Positions 63,884-64,000 of a stretch of 64,000 bases of DNA are shown here, in pieces; the first letter of the stretch is position 1, and each line of letters begins with the position of its first letter. The notes beneath the pieces were generated by a model. That model was not told where the DNA came from. It saw nothing but the letters and a program-made list of their open reading frames with translations, and did not search any database. The stretch is from NCBI RefSeq assembly GCF_000413435.1, contig NZ_KE340326.1:908927-972926 (forward strand). The letters are read 5' to 3'. This DNA comes from Campylobacter ureolyticus ACS-301-V-Sch3b (GTDB lineage: Bacteria; Campylobacterota; Campylobacteria; Campylobacterales; Campylobacteraceae). The position numbers were made by a program, and so were the translations under genes.

Positions 63884-64000
63884 TTAATCGGCTTTGTATC
63901 TAAGATATGTTGGCTCATCAAGATTATCATATATATCTTTTAAGTCTATATCGCTTCCACTAACTCTTTGGTTAATCTGTCTTCTTGAAACAACTTTAGT
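63884..64000 (-). CDS. ftsZ: Cell division protein FtsZ, C-terminal tail (partial)
   Basis: The last 38 codons and stop of a gene running off the right edge. The visible end is a charged linker (VSRRQINQRVSGSDIDLK) and the peptide LDEPTYLRYKAD, which matches the conserved C-terminal peptide of FtsZ (for instance LDIPAFLRKQAD in E. coli), the site that binds FtsA and other partners. Only this tail is available, so the call rests on it. The reading frame stays open to the edge. Confidence 0.75.
   Translation of the reverse strand, partial: TKVVSRRQINQRVSGSDIDLKDIYDNLDEPTYLRYKAD

Noticed and set aside
1-64000. CRISPR arrays, tRNA or rRNA genes, insertion sequences
   Set aside because: No regularly spaced direct repeats, no cloverleaf-like sequences with a TTCGA loop, and no transposase-like proteins were found by reading. 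A tool such as tRNAscan or ISfinder could still find weak cases.

Overview
The window is a contiguous piece of an AT-rich chromosome (roughly 30% G+C by eye) from a member of the Campylobacterota, most likely a Campylobacter. The reasons are the gene sequences, tightly overlapping operons, TATAAT-type -10 boxes without clear -35 elements, and a lipooligosaccharide (LOS) locus framed by waaC/waaM on one side and waaF plus the heptose genes on the other, as in C. jejuni. I cannot name the species. I see no rRNA, tRNA, CRISPR array, intact insertion sequence or prophage.

Layout. 1-5.1 kb: the 3' end of pgi, dps with a Fur-like operator, a degenerate GGDEF protein, and a leftward operon tlpA-like/ftsY/radA. 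5.2-12.2 kb: a folate salvage enzyme overlapping RNase Y, a SYLF-domain protein, a DedA protein, a cation diffusion facilitator behind a perfect inverted repeat, aguB, and an orphan PD-(D/E)XK nuclease. 11.6-17.6 kb (leftward): a YgjP-type metallopeptidase, panB, a MATE pump, and an operon MFS / response regulator / histidine kinase. 17.7-22.6 kb: pstSCAB followed by a small nucleotidyltransferase and a second, short PstS-like protein. A PHO-box-like element lies between the two-component operon and pstS.

22.7-31.5 kb: an ABC-F ATPase, an NhaC antiporter, a Ste24 protease, prmC, a uracil-DNA-glycosylase-like protein that lacks the usual active-site motifs, a periplasmic protein, a YbgC thioesterase and a DUF4149-like membrane protein. 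31.6-36.1 kb: the conserved rpmH-rnpA-yidD-yidC-khpB-mnmE cluster; rpmH is only 44 codons. 36.1-39.6 kb: the complete ADP-heptose pathway gmhB-hldD-hldE-gmhA, possibly transcribed without a leader.

39.6-52.6 kb: the LOS core locus. It has six GT9 heptosyltransferase-family genes, three or four GT4 glycosyltransferases, a GT2, a WaaL-like ligase, a NodB deacetylase and the lipid A acyltransferase. One glycosyltransferase seems to have an AUA in place of its natural AUG. 52.7-56.3 kb: a nucleotide-sugar uronate module (UDP-GlcA 4-epimerase, UDP-glucose dehydrogenase, a TviB/WbpO-like dehydrogenase), likely feeding the neighbouring glycan. 56.4-64 kb: a BetT-like BCCT transporter, a methyltransferase, purL, a TerB-J-domain co-chaperone, purH, and at the right edge the last 38 codons of ftsZ on the minus strand.

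Most of the window is housekeeping. The most distinctive parts are the phosphate region (two-component operon facing pst, with extra NTase and PstS2 genes), the GT9-rich LOS locus with an aberrant start codon, and several proteins whose folds are kept while catalytic residues are lost (GGDEF, UDG-like, one GT9).
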